Position numbers and translations under genes: made by a program. The notes below the pieces were generated by a model. That model did not search any database. It was not told where the DNA came from and worked only from the letters and a program-made list of their open reading frames with translations. A DNA stretch of 64,000 bases from Thermoanaerobaculia bacterium (lineage in GTDB: Bacteria > Acidobacteriota > Thermoanaerobaculia > Multivoradales > J023). The DNA is taken from positions 1-64,000 of the forward strand of contig JALCBJ010000009.1 of NCBI GenBank assembly GCA_028066595.1, in the 5' to 3' direction. Within the stretch, counting starts at the first letter, position 1. Every line of letters starts with the position of its first letter. Below are positions 43,028 through 50,026 of this stretch, in pieces.

Positions 43028-44172
43028 GCGCGAGGAGCGGAAGCGAAGCCCCCCAGAAGCTCGATCTGACCTCCTCTGATCCGCCGCTGGTGGTCGTGGT
43101 CGGCTCTGGCGGCGTAGGCAAGACGACGCTGGCTGCCGCGATGGGCGTTGAATCGGCCCGCAGCGGATTGGACACCTTGGTCATGACCTTCGATCCATCG
43201 TTGCGTCTCAAGGATGCACTGGGTGTGGATCGCTCTGCCCAGCAAGATGAAGTGACGGTACCTCTCGACCAGACGGAAGAGGGTGGGGTCTTGCGAGCCA
43301 GCCTCCTCGACGCAGCAAGGACATTCGATCGGCTGGTGGAACGGTATTCGCCTGACGCGGAGGCACGAGACCGAATTCTGAACAACCGTTTCTACCGCCA
43401 CATGGCAGGACACCTCGGCGGCATCTTGGAGTACATGGCGGTGGAGCGGCTCTATGAAGTCGCGTCGGAGGGCCGCTACGATCGCATCTTCCTGGATACG
43501 CCACCCACCTCTCAGGCGATCGATTTTCTCGAAGCGCCGGAGCGCATCGTTCAGTTCCTCGACTCCGGTGTGCTCAAAATCGCTTTACGACCTTGGTTCG
43601 ATCGGGAAGGTTCGCTGAGAGTCTCGTCGGGCATTGCCGGCTTCTTGGGCCGACGCCTCGAAAGCTTCCTCGACCGCATCGTCGGACTCCAGTTGCTGCG
43701 CGACATGTCCGAGTTCTTCCGCGCATTCGAGCCGCTGTTCGACGGATTCCGACGGCGTGCGGAGAAGGTCCAGGCTTTGCTTCGAGATCGCGGCACGATC
43801 TTCGTTTTGGTTACAGGACCTGGCGAAGCACGTATCCCCGACACCCTCTTCTTTGCTCGAAAGCTCACGGATTGCGGCCACCGATTGGGTCCGGTGGTGG
43901 TCAATCGGGTCCACCCTGAATTCGATCCCGCCACGATCTCGAGCTTGCCGACGGACTTCCGAGAGGGAGTCGATCTATTCCGCTGGCTGGGAGACACTCA
44001 CCGCCGCAGCATCTCCCACCTGCGGGAGCTACTGCCGACCGATCAGGTGGTGACCGAAGTGTCGTTAGAGGCCGACGAGCCGACGGATCTAGAGGCCTTG
44101 GCTGCATTGGGCAATGCGCTCGGCCACGACCTGGTCGCCTCATGCCGCGATGCGGCATCCTCTTCCCAATGA
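43024..44172 (+). CDS. ArsA/GET3-like ATPase, second of pair
   Basis: 382 aa, from GTG 43024 overlapping the stop of the first ATPase. Its P-loop reads VVVVGSGGVGKTTLAAAMG: the signature lysine before GGVGKT is replaced by Ser, unlike its partner. TFDPSLRLKDALG and IFLDTPPTSQAIDFLEAPER are the switch regions of the ArsA family; ETGPGEARIPDTLFF-like and PVVVNRVHPEFDP sequences follow. An amphipathic middle region (about residues 170-255) could be the client-binding insert. The two proteins may form a heterodimer like the two halves of ArsA (inference). The last codons contain the first dyad of the operator-like array. Confidence 0.85.
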   Translation: MSARSGSEAPQKLDLTSSDPPLVVVVGSGGVGKTTLAAAMGVESARSGLDTLVMTFDPSLRLKDALGVDRSAQQDEVTVPLDQTEEGGVLRASLLDAARTFDRLVERYSPDAEARDRILNNRFYRHMAGHLGGILEYMAVERLYEVASEGRYDRIFLDTPPTSQAIDFLEAPERIVQFLDSGVLKIALRPWFDREGSLRVSSGIAGFLGRRLESFLDRIVGLQLLRDMSEFFRAFEPLFDGFRRRAEKVQALLRDRGTIFVLVTGPGEARIPDTLFFARKLTDCGHRLGPVVVNRVHPEFDPATISSLPTDFREGVDLFRWLGDTHRRSISHLRELLPTDQVVTEVSLEADEPTDLEALAALGNALGHDLVASCRDAASSSQ

Positions 44173-44404
44173 CGCGATGCGGCGTCCAAGATCCTAGGGG
44201 TTCAGGCAAGCCTGGGGAGAAGCCCAATCCGATTTCGGAGATACGCGTGACAGATGTGAAAATCACTGAGAACAAAGGCAGAAAGTGGCTGTCTGAAGCA
44301 GGCATCTCGCGTGCTGAGCCGGCGATGCCGCAGCGCGGCAGAAGAACCTTGACAGCTTTGCCGCGGCGCGGTATAACAGGATTGTTGATGCCGCGGTGCG
44401 TCAT
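44142..44404 (+). repeat. Five-copy 17-bp dyad array (putative PhaR operators)
   Basis: Consensus ATGCCGC-NNN-GCGGCAT. Copies: 44142-44158 (perfect 7-bp arms), 44169-44185 (two mismatches), 44325-44341, 44358-44374 and 44388-44404 (one or two mismatches each). The last three are spaced about 30 bp apart, centre to centre. They flank and overlap the promoter at 44349-44377. The first two overlap or follow the 3' end of the ArsA gene. TGC-rich dyads of this kind are known targets of PhaR in other bacteria, so autoregulation of phaR is the likely purpose (inference). Confidence 0.6.
44349..44377 (+). promoter_or_regulatory. Sigma-70 promoter of phaR
   Basis: TTGACA (44349-44354, perfect) and TATAAC (44372-44377, 5 of 6) are separated by exactly 17 nt. 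Dyad 4 (44358-44374) fills the spacer and touches the -10, dyad 3 lies just upstream of the -35, and dyad 5 lies at about +4 to +20. This is a layout suited to repression. Predicted start near 44384, leader about 100 nt. Confidence 0.75.
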
Positions 44405-44485
44405 GAATGGCGTAGCCGAGGTTTCGACGAAACGCAGCGCCGAATGCTCTCGAGCCCACACCGCCGGGACCGCAGGAGGACGAAC

Positions 44486-44947
44486 ATGATCCGAGTCATA
44501 AAACGCTACGAGAGTCGCAAGCTCTACGACACAGAAGAGAGTCGCTACGTGTCCCTCGAGGACATCGCCCGATGGGTTCGCGACGGCCAGGAGGTCAAGG
44601 TGATCGACAATGCCACCTCCGAAGACGTCTCCGCGCAGATCCTCACCCAGATCATCCTGGACGAAGGGAAGCGCGGTACGTCGTTTCTGCCCACCGAGCT
44701 CCTCCACGAGCTCGTACGCGCGGGAGAGAAGGCGGTGGCACAGAGTGTCGAGCAAGTCCAGGGTCGTGTCGACCGCTTAGTGCGCAAGTCCATCGACCGG
44801 CTAGCTCCGGTTCGGAGGGCCCGTTCGGAAATGGCGGAGCTGCGTCACCGGCTCGCAGAACTCGAGAGCGCGTTGACCGAGCTGGAGTCAGAGAGCGACT
44901 CCGCCTCCGGGGACAGTAAGCCTGTGAAAGGGGCAGCGAAGTCCTGA
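44486..44947 (+). CDS. phaR: Polyhydroxyalkanoate synthesis repressor PhaR
   Basis: DNA-binding regulator of polyhydroxyalkanoate (PHA) granules, 153 aa. The N-terminal domain (residues 1-65) is the PHB/PHA accumulation regulator domain: IKRYESRKLYDTEESRYVSL, EDIARWVRDGQEVKVID, and SAQILTQIILDEGKR. The C-terminal half is an amphipathic coiled coil (about residues 75-140), which in this family binds the granule surface. It has a GGAGGA box before ATG 44486 and is followed by two phasins. PhaR is known to release phasin promoters when granules form. The dyad array upstream suggests autorepression. Confidence 0.9.
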   Translation: MIRVIKRYESRKLYDTEESRYVSLEDIARWVRDGQEVKVIDNATSEDVSAQILTQIILDEGKRGTSFLPTELLHELVRAGEKAVAQSVEQVQGRVDRLVRKSIDRLAPVRRARSEMAELRHRLAELESALTELESESDSASGDSKPVKGAAKS

Positions 44948-45013
44948 GGCGGCTGTCTCGCACCTCAACCCCGAATCGAAGTTGCGGCGTGGAGCCGCCA
45001 GGAGACGAAGACC

Positions 45014-45400
45014 ATGAACACTCGTGAACAGATCACCGATCGCCTCCAACAAATGAACCGCGATGCCAAGGAGCTCGGCCGCAATGTGTGGCTCGCCGGG
45101 CTCGGTACGGTCGGCATGGCCGACCAGGCCAGCCGCGACTTGTGGACCCGCCTGATCGAGCAAGGCAAGAAGGTCGAGGTCGGCGTCGACGAACTCCCGA
45201 AAGGAGATCTCCTCCGATCAGTTCGGGACGCCGGCGTGCGCGTGAACGACCGGCTCACCGAGACCCGGGAACGGGTAGAGCGCGGAGTCGAGGAGAACAT
45301 GGCCGGAGTACTTCATCGTTTCGGTGCTCCGAGTCGCCGTGACGTGCAGGACCTGATCGATCGCGTCGACAAACTTACGCGCAAGGTCGAAAACCTGTAG
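45014..45400 (+). CDS. Phasin family granule-associated protein
   Basis: Phasin of 128 aa that coats PHA granules. It is entirely amphipathic helix with the PhaI/PhaF signature KELGRNVWLAGLGTVGMADQ and a C-terminal RFGAPSRRDVQDLIDRVDKL, ending in a leucine-rich coiled coil. It lies 66 bp downstream of phaR and is paralogous to the next gene: WLAGLGT and RFGxPxRxxVxxLxxRVxxL recur in both. Signal and membrane segments are absent, consistent with a cytoplasmic surface protein. The ATG has a strong AGGAG box. Confidence 0.88.
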   Translation: MNTREQITDRLQQMNRDAKELGRNVWLAGLGTVGMADQASRDLWTRLIEQGKKVEVGVDELPKGDLLRSVRDAGVRVNDRLTETRERVERGVEENMAGVLHRFGAPSRRDVQDLIDRVDKLTRKVENL

Positions 45401-45506
45401 GCCTGAGCGTTACTCTCCGCCGCGAGACCCGGCATTACCGGCTCTTGCGGCAGATTTTGGAACGAGTTCTGGATCGCTAGAGACCGCGATCCGAAAGGAG
45501 GCTGTC

Positions 45507-46058
45507 GTGGCCGAAGACAAGACGGATAAGAGCAGCAAAGGCAAAGAGAAAGTCAAGGAACTTCAGGCCGAGCTGAAGGAATCGGCGAGCAAGATCTGGC
45601 TCGCTGGACTCGGTGCGCTTCAGAGCGCCGAGGAAGAAGGCTCGAAGCTCTTCCGCAGCCTGGTAGAAAAGGGAGAGGAGTACGAGTCCAAGGGACGTGA
45701 ACGTGTCGAAACGGTCAAGGACGATCTCGGGAAGCGTGTCAGCGGTGCCCGCGATCGCGCCTCCGGCACAGTTGGGAAGATCGAAGAGCATCTCGACGAA
45801 GCGGTCTCCGGCGCTCTGAAGCGTTTCGGCGTACCGACCCGAGACGAGATCGGCACGCTGACCAAGCGGGTCGAGGAGCTGACCCGTGTCGTCGAGAGCT
45901 TGAAAGAGCAGCAGCCGGCCAAGAAGAGCGCGTCGACCGCCGCCAAGGCGTCGACCCGGAAGGCGCCGGCGAAGAAAGCTGCCGCGCGCAAGACGGCAGC
46001 GAAGAAGGCGGCTGCCAGCAAGACCTCGACGTCCAAGTCTTCGTCGAGCAACGGCTGA
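45507..46058 (+). CDS. phaF: Phasin PhaF-like, with histone H1-like tail
   Basis: PHA granule protein of 183 aa. The phasin part (residues 15-140) contains ESASKIWLAGLGALQSAEEE and RFGVPTRDEIGTLTKRVEEL, as in PhaF/PhaI. The tail (about 143-183) is rich in Ala, Lys, Ser and Thr (APAKKAAARKTAAKKAAASK), resembling histone H1 and the DNA-binding tail of Pseudomonas PhaF, which links granules to the nucleoid. GTG 45507 is preceded by AAAGGAGG (45494-45501). It is a paralogue of the phasin upstream. No PHA synthase is in the window. Confidence 0.88.
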   Translation: MAEDKTDKSSKGKEKVKELQAELKESASKIWLAGLGALQSAEEEGSKLFRSLVEKGEEYESKGRERVETVKDDLGKRVSGARDRASGTVGKIEEHLDEAVSGALKRFGVPTRDEIGTLTKRVEELTRVVESLKEQQPAKKSASTAAKASTRKAPAKKAAARKTAAKKAAASKTSTSKSSSSNG

Positions 46059-46135
46059 GGACGCAGCTGACGCGGACGGGACTGGCCCGGTCCCGCCCGG
46101 CGTCATCTTCAGAGACCGGGCACGTGAGGAGTCGA

Positions 46136-47443
46136 ATGAGTCCTGGAACACAGGAGCGGCTGACCTCCCCGGTCGGACTGGCGTTGGCCGGAGGGGCTCC
46201 CGGGGGCGCCATCTACGAGATCGGCGCCTTGCGCGCCTTGGACGAGGCGATCCTCGGCCTCGATCTAAGGGATTGTGGATGTTTTGTCGGTGTCAGCGCA
46301 GGGGCTTTTCTCGGTGCGTGTTTGGCGAACGGACTGTCGACGGCTCAGCAAGTACGAGCGATCGTCAAACACGAGCCCGGAGAACATCCCTTCGTACCGG
46401 AGACGTTCTTCCGCCCCGCGATCAAGGAGCTGGGCCTTCGCCTCCTCAAAGTCCCGGGGCTCCTCGGCGAGGCGGTTCGCGACTACGTCACGCGGCGAGA
46501 AGGGCGTCTCCTAGATGCGCTCACCGTCGTAGGACAGGCCATCCCGGTCGGGATCTTCGACAATGATCCGATCCGGGACTACGTCCATCGAATCTTCTCG
46601 ATCAAAGGCCGGACCGACGAGTTCCATCAGCTTCGCCGGAAGCTGACAGTCGTCACCACCGACCTGGAGTCGGGGGAGTCGATGCGATTCGGACACCTCG
46701 GCTGGTCGCATGTACCGATCTCCGTTGCCGTGCAGGCGTCGACGGCGTTGCCCGGGCTGTACCCACCCGTAGAGATCAATGGCCGTCAGTACGTCGATGG
46801 CATCCTGCTGAAGACGATGCACGCGTCCGTGGCGCTCGAAGCCGGCGCCGAGCTCGTGTTCTGCATCAACCCTTTGGTGCCGGTAGATACCCGTCAAGCC
46901 GTGCAGGAAAACCGCTTGGCCGCGGGTCAGGTGACGAAGCGCGGCCTTCCTTCGGTCATGTCTCAGACGGTGCGTACCCTGATCCACTCGCGTATGGTGC
47001 TAGGAGTCGGCGCCTACGAGACGAAGTACCCCGACGCCGACGTGGTGCTGATCGAACCGCCACGGGACGACTACCAGGACTTCTTCTCGAACATCTTCAG
47101 CTTTGCCTCGCGCCGTGCCGTCGTCGAACGAGCCTACGATGCGACGCGAGAGAGCCTGCGATCGCGCAGAAAAGAGCTCGTACCGATCCTCGAGCGCCAT
47201 GGACTAGGTCTCGATATCGATTTTCTCGAGGACGAGAGCAGGGACCTCTGGGTTGGCGTCGGCCTGCCGGAGTTCAGCCCAGGTGCGCGATCGAAGGCAA
47301 CCCCGGAGAGTGAGTCACCCAGCGCCGAAACAAGTGAGCGTCTGGTCAGCGAGGTCGACGAGACTCTCGACCAGCTGAGTGGGTTACTGGACCGGATCGA
47401 GCGTTGGGCCGAGCATCGCTCGAAACAGCGCGAGGTTGCGTAA
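46136..47443 (+). CDS. Patatin-like phospholipase
   Basis: Serine hydrolase of 435 aa with the patatin catalytic dyad: oxyanion loop LALAGGAPGGAIYEIGALRA, nucleophile Ser54 in GVSAGAFLG (GxSxG), and Asp221 in YVDGILL. The C-terminal half is helical and charged. ATG 46136 sits 4 nt after GAGGAG; GTG 46124 is an alternative. It could be a phospholipase acting on membrane lipids, or, given its place right after two phasins, an intracellular PHA depolymerase or granule-surface lipase. The dyad does not distinguish between these. Confidence 0.85.
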   Translation: MSPGTQERLTSPVGLALAGGAPGGAIYEIGALRALDEAILGLDLRDCGCFVGVSAGAFLGACLANGLSTAQQVRAIVKHEPGEHPFVPETFFRPAIKELGLRLLKVPGLLGEAVRDYVTRREGRLLDALTVVGQAIPVGIFDNDPIRDYVHRIFSIKGRTDEFHQLRRKLTVVTTDLESGESMRFGHLGWSHVPISVAVQASTALPGLYPPVEINGRQYVDGILLKTMHASVALEAGAELVFCINPLVPVDTRQAVQENRLAAGQVTKRGLPSVMSQTVRTLIHSRMVLGVGAYETKYPDADVVLIEPPRDDYQDFFSNIFSFASRRAVVERAYDATRESLRSRRKELVPILERHGLGLDIDFLEDESRDLWVGVGLPEFSPGARSKATPESESPSAETSERLVSEVDETLDQLSGLLDRIERWAEHRSKQREVA

Positions 47444-47503
47444 GTATTGATCTGCCAAGGGCTTGGGTAGTTTCTCGAGGTGTCGGGCCGGGGCACTTCG
47501 TGG

Positions 47504-47581
47504 TTGACACGGCGGGCTGCGACGGCCAGAATGTTGGGACATTCGCGGATAGGTTGCCAATGCATGTTGTGATGGCATAAT
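47504..47581 (+). promoter_or_regulatory. Two tandem promoter candidates upstream of the TPR gene
   Basis: Candidate 1: TTGACA (47504-47509), 17 nt, CAGAAT (47527-47532). Candidate 2: TTGCCA (47554-47559), 16 nt, CATAAT (47576-47581), with 33 bp to the ATG at 47615. The second is better placed for the TPR gene. Confidence 0.4.
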
Positions 47582-47614
47582 ATTCCGTGAGGCCCGACTT
47601 CTGGATTGATTTTG

Positions 47615-48625
47615 ATGATCGCCGAATCGCATACCCCCAGAGCCCTGGAACGAGCGACCTCGCCGCTCGTCAGAGCATATGCAGAGAGCAGCACCACGCC
47701 GAAGCGTCGCGTGGAGGTTCTAGACGCCGAGACAACCGAGGAGCGCTACTACAGCCTCCGGGACCGCAGCCAGGTTCTGGTCGACCAAGGTCGACTCGAT
47801 GCGGCTCTCGAGGTCTTGCGAGAGGCATTGCAGGTCGCTGTCGAGCTGGACGACGAGAGCTTGGTCGCGATGGCGAAGTGCAACGTCGCGGCCCTGTCGA
47901 TCTCTCTCGGGAACACATCGGAGCATATTGCCGACCTCCGAGCCGTGCTGATGAAGAACTTCAGCGCCGAGACCAGCTATCGGGCGGCGTACAACCTGTC
48001 CCATGCCTACGAGCTCCAGAAGGAATTCAAGAAGGCTCTTTTCTACGCGCAGATCGCGCGGGAGCGCGCCCTGGCGGCAGAGGATCATCTCTACGTGGCG
48101 AAGAGCCTCAATCAGATCGGCAACGGCTTGGTCGGCGAGAGCTACTTTCTGAAGGCGGTACGTAGATACCAGGAGGCGCTTCGTCTGATGGACAGAGGTT
48201 TGAACAACCTCACCGTGCCACCCAGGATCAGTTGCTCGTACTGTCTCATCGTGTTGGGACAGGTACACGAAGGGATGATGCAGCTCTTTCGCTCACTGCG
48301 GTGGATGAAACGCCATCGGGCGCTACCGGTCTATCAGGCGTGGGCTCATCTCTTTCTGTGCTGCGGTTACCTCGAGCTGGGGCGTTTTCGTCGCGCCTGG
48401 CTCCATGGGATGAAGGCTCGTTCTTTGGCTGACCAGACCGGAGACTACGGTGCCATCAAGAGCTCACTGTTCATGCTGGGAGAGGTCGAACGGAGCGCAG
48501 GGGACTCCGCGGCGTCCTACCAGTGGTTCGCCGAGATGCAGCGGCGGTTCTTTCCCGACAGTCCCGAAATGCCGGAATTGATGTCACAGATCGGAATGAC
48601 GCGAGTCGTCAACCTAAGGGCGTAG
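47615..48625 (+). CDS. TPR repeat protein
   Basis: Cytoplasmic protein of 336 aa made mostly of TPR-like helical pairs: DQGRLDAALEVLREALQVAV, AAYNLSHAYELQKEFKKALF, AKSLNQIGNGLVGESYFLKA, HLFLCCGYLELGRFRRAW. It looks like the regulatory repeat domain of MalT/ComR-type or secretion-associated proteins, but no DNA-binding or enzymatic domain is attached. ATG 47615 is used; TTG 47606 is open too. It is 2 bp from the next gene, a secreted protein, so the pair is probably an operon. Function unknown. Confidence 0.7.
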   Translation: MIAESHTPRALERATSPLVRAYAESSTTPKRRVEVLDAETTEERYYSLRDRSQVLVDQGRLDAALEVLREALQVAVELDDESLVAMAKCNVAALSISLGNTSEHIADLRAVLMKNFSAETSYRAAYNLSHAYELQKEFKKALFYAQIARERALAAEDHLYVAKSLNQIGNGLVGESYFLKAVRRYQEALRLMDRGLNNLTVPPRISCSYCLIVLGQVHEGMMQLFRSLRWMKRHRALPVYQAWAHLFLCCGYLELGRFRRAWLHGMKARSLADQTGDYGAIKSSLFMLGEVERSAGDSAASYQWFAEMQRRFFPDSPEMPELMSQIGMTRVVNLRA

Positions 48626-48627
48626 CG

Positions 48628-49953
48628 ATGAAGCAATGGATCATACTCACGACTGCCTTGGCGCTTGCTGCCCTCTGGGGAACGCAAGCCGCGGGGGCAG
48701 AGCTGGCGGTCGGGTCGGATGGACAGGTCTTGCGCCTGATCCAGGGGCAATACGGGGATCTCTTTCCAGATGGAGAAGACATTGATCGTACTGCTTCCGT
48801 ACTCGCCGTCGAGATCGTAGGGGCGGAGGGCGTATCGCGTACTCTCGTCCCGTCGACGGCTGACCTGGCAGAAGAGTTTTCACCGACTCTCTATCATGAC
48901 CCGATCGTGGACGTGACCTACGTCCTCTGGTCCTCGCGTTACAACGGAGTCCATCCGTTTCTTCGTCTGACGCAGTACTCCGATGGTGAGTGGAGCGAGA
49001 CGCTCGACATCACGGGCAGCGTCTTCGCCGCCAAGAACGATCCTCGACTTTCAGTTCATCACGACTCGTGGTCAGATTCTGAAGACGAGAGGATCGAGCG
49101 AACCGTCTTCCATGTGATTTGGTGGGAAGACGGCATCAGCCGAATCGAGAAGCGGGTTGCAGCGTTGATCTTGGAGAATGGAACGCTCGTCGGTTCCACG
49201 GGGTTGATCACGCTGAGCAATCTCATATCGAGCGAGGAAGATGCCCCCGAGCCGAGCGGCCTTGGCGCCGCGGTCCGGCTCGTCGACACCGAGAACGGGT
49301 TGGTGGTCGGTTTCGTCGGCAGCAGCGGACGTCTGGAGATCCTGAGATCCGCGGTCCTGCCCGAAGCCTTGAGTCAGTTGGGCGTGGCGGTAGAGCAGGC
49401 GATTCTCGCCTTCGATCCAAACCAGGGCTTGCCACTGGAAGAGGTGGTCATCGAGTCGATCGCCCAGGCGGGGACCGACTTCCATCCTGCAACGCTGCAA
49501 GCGATGGCCGACTCGGTGTTCGATCTGATCGAGGACGCATCACCCGATTCGGGCCAGTGGGTGGCGGACACTCTTTCGAGTCTGTCCGACAAAGCCATGC
49601 CTCACATCATCGAGATCGGGGCGCGAATGAAGGCGGGCGGCCTCGAGGGTCAGGATGTTTCGGTGATCACGGTTCGCCCAGAGCACGAGGGCGCCAGGGC
49701 ACCGGCGCATCACCTGGCATTCTCGAACGTCGCTAGCTTCGATTTGCCCGACTCGGTTCCCGAAGAGGGTGCACAGCTCTTCATCTCCGAACGCGGTACG
49801 GCGGCTCTGATCGCATGGGACGACGGCGACTACGTCGCTTACCGTGAGACGACCTCGGATGGTTGGTCTGACGTAGCTGCCCTGGATGTGACCAAAGGGA
49901 TCGATCGCGCCACGGCGTATCGGATCCTCGAAGAGCGTACGCTGGAGCGGTAG
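48628..49953 (+). CDS. Secreted protein of unknown function
   Basis: Exported protein of 441 aa with a clear signal peptide (MKQWIILTTALALAALWGTQ, AAGAE). The mature part has beta-rich segments resembling propeller blades (PIVDVTYVLWSSRYNG, FLRLTQYSDGEWSETL, AALIAWDDGDYVAYRE) around a helical centre of about residues 245-330. No catalytic motif is recognised. It starts 2 bp after the stop of the TPR gene, suggesting co-translation and a shared role at the cell surface. An inverted repeat (GCGCCTG 49962-49968 / CAGGCGC 49999-50005) follows before the convergent signalling gene. Confidence 0.65.
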   Translation: MKQWIILTTALALAALWGTQAAGAELAVGSDGQVLRLIQGQYGDLFPDGEDIDRTASVLAVEIVGAEGVSRTLVPSTADLAEEFSPTLYHDPIVDVTYVLWSSRYNGVHPFLRLTQYSDGEWSETLDITGSVFAAKNDPRLSVHHDSWSDSEDERIERTVFHVIWWEDGISRIEKRVAALILENGTLVGSTGLITLSNLISSEEDAPEPSGLGAAVRLVDTENGLVVGFVGSSGRLEILRSAVLPEALSQLGVAVEQAILAFDPNQGLPLEEVVIESIAQAGTDFHPATLQAMADSVFDLIEDASPDSGQWVADTLSSLSDKAMPHIIEIGARMKAGGLEGQDVSVITVRPEHEGARAPAHHLAFSNVASFDLPDSVPEEGAQLFISERGTAALIAWDDGDYVAYRETTSDGWSDVAALDVTKGIDRATAYRILEERTLER

Positions 49954-50026
49954 TAGTCTGGGCGCCTGTTCGGATCGATTCCGGCTGTCGGGTCGCGTCA
50001 GGCGCTACGGATCCTGAGGGACCGGC

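Noticed and set aside
42107-44172. Arsenite resistance operon
   Set aside because: No ArsB, ArsD, ArsR or Cys metal triad; both proteins fit the broader ArsA/Get3 family only.
44142-44404. Dyad array as a CRISPR or REP element
   Set aside because: Units are 17 bp with irregular spacing, imperfect copies and no unique spacers of fixed length; placement around a promoter fits operators better.
46077-46095. Terminator after the PhaF-like gene (CGGGAC / GTCCCG)
   Set aside because: Six-bp stem with no T tract on either side; may be chance in GC-rich DNA.
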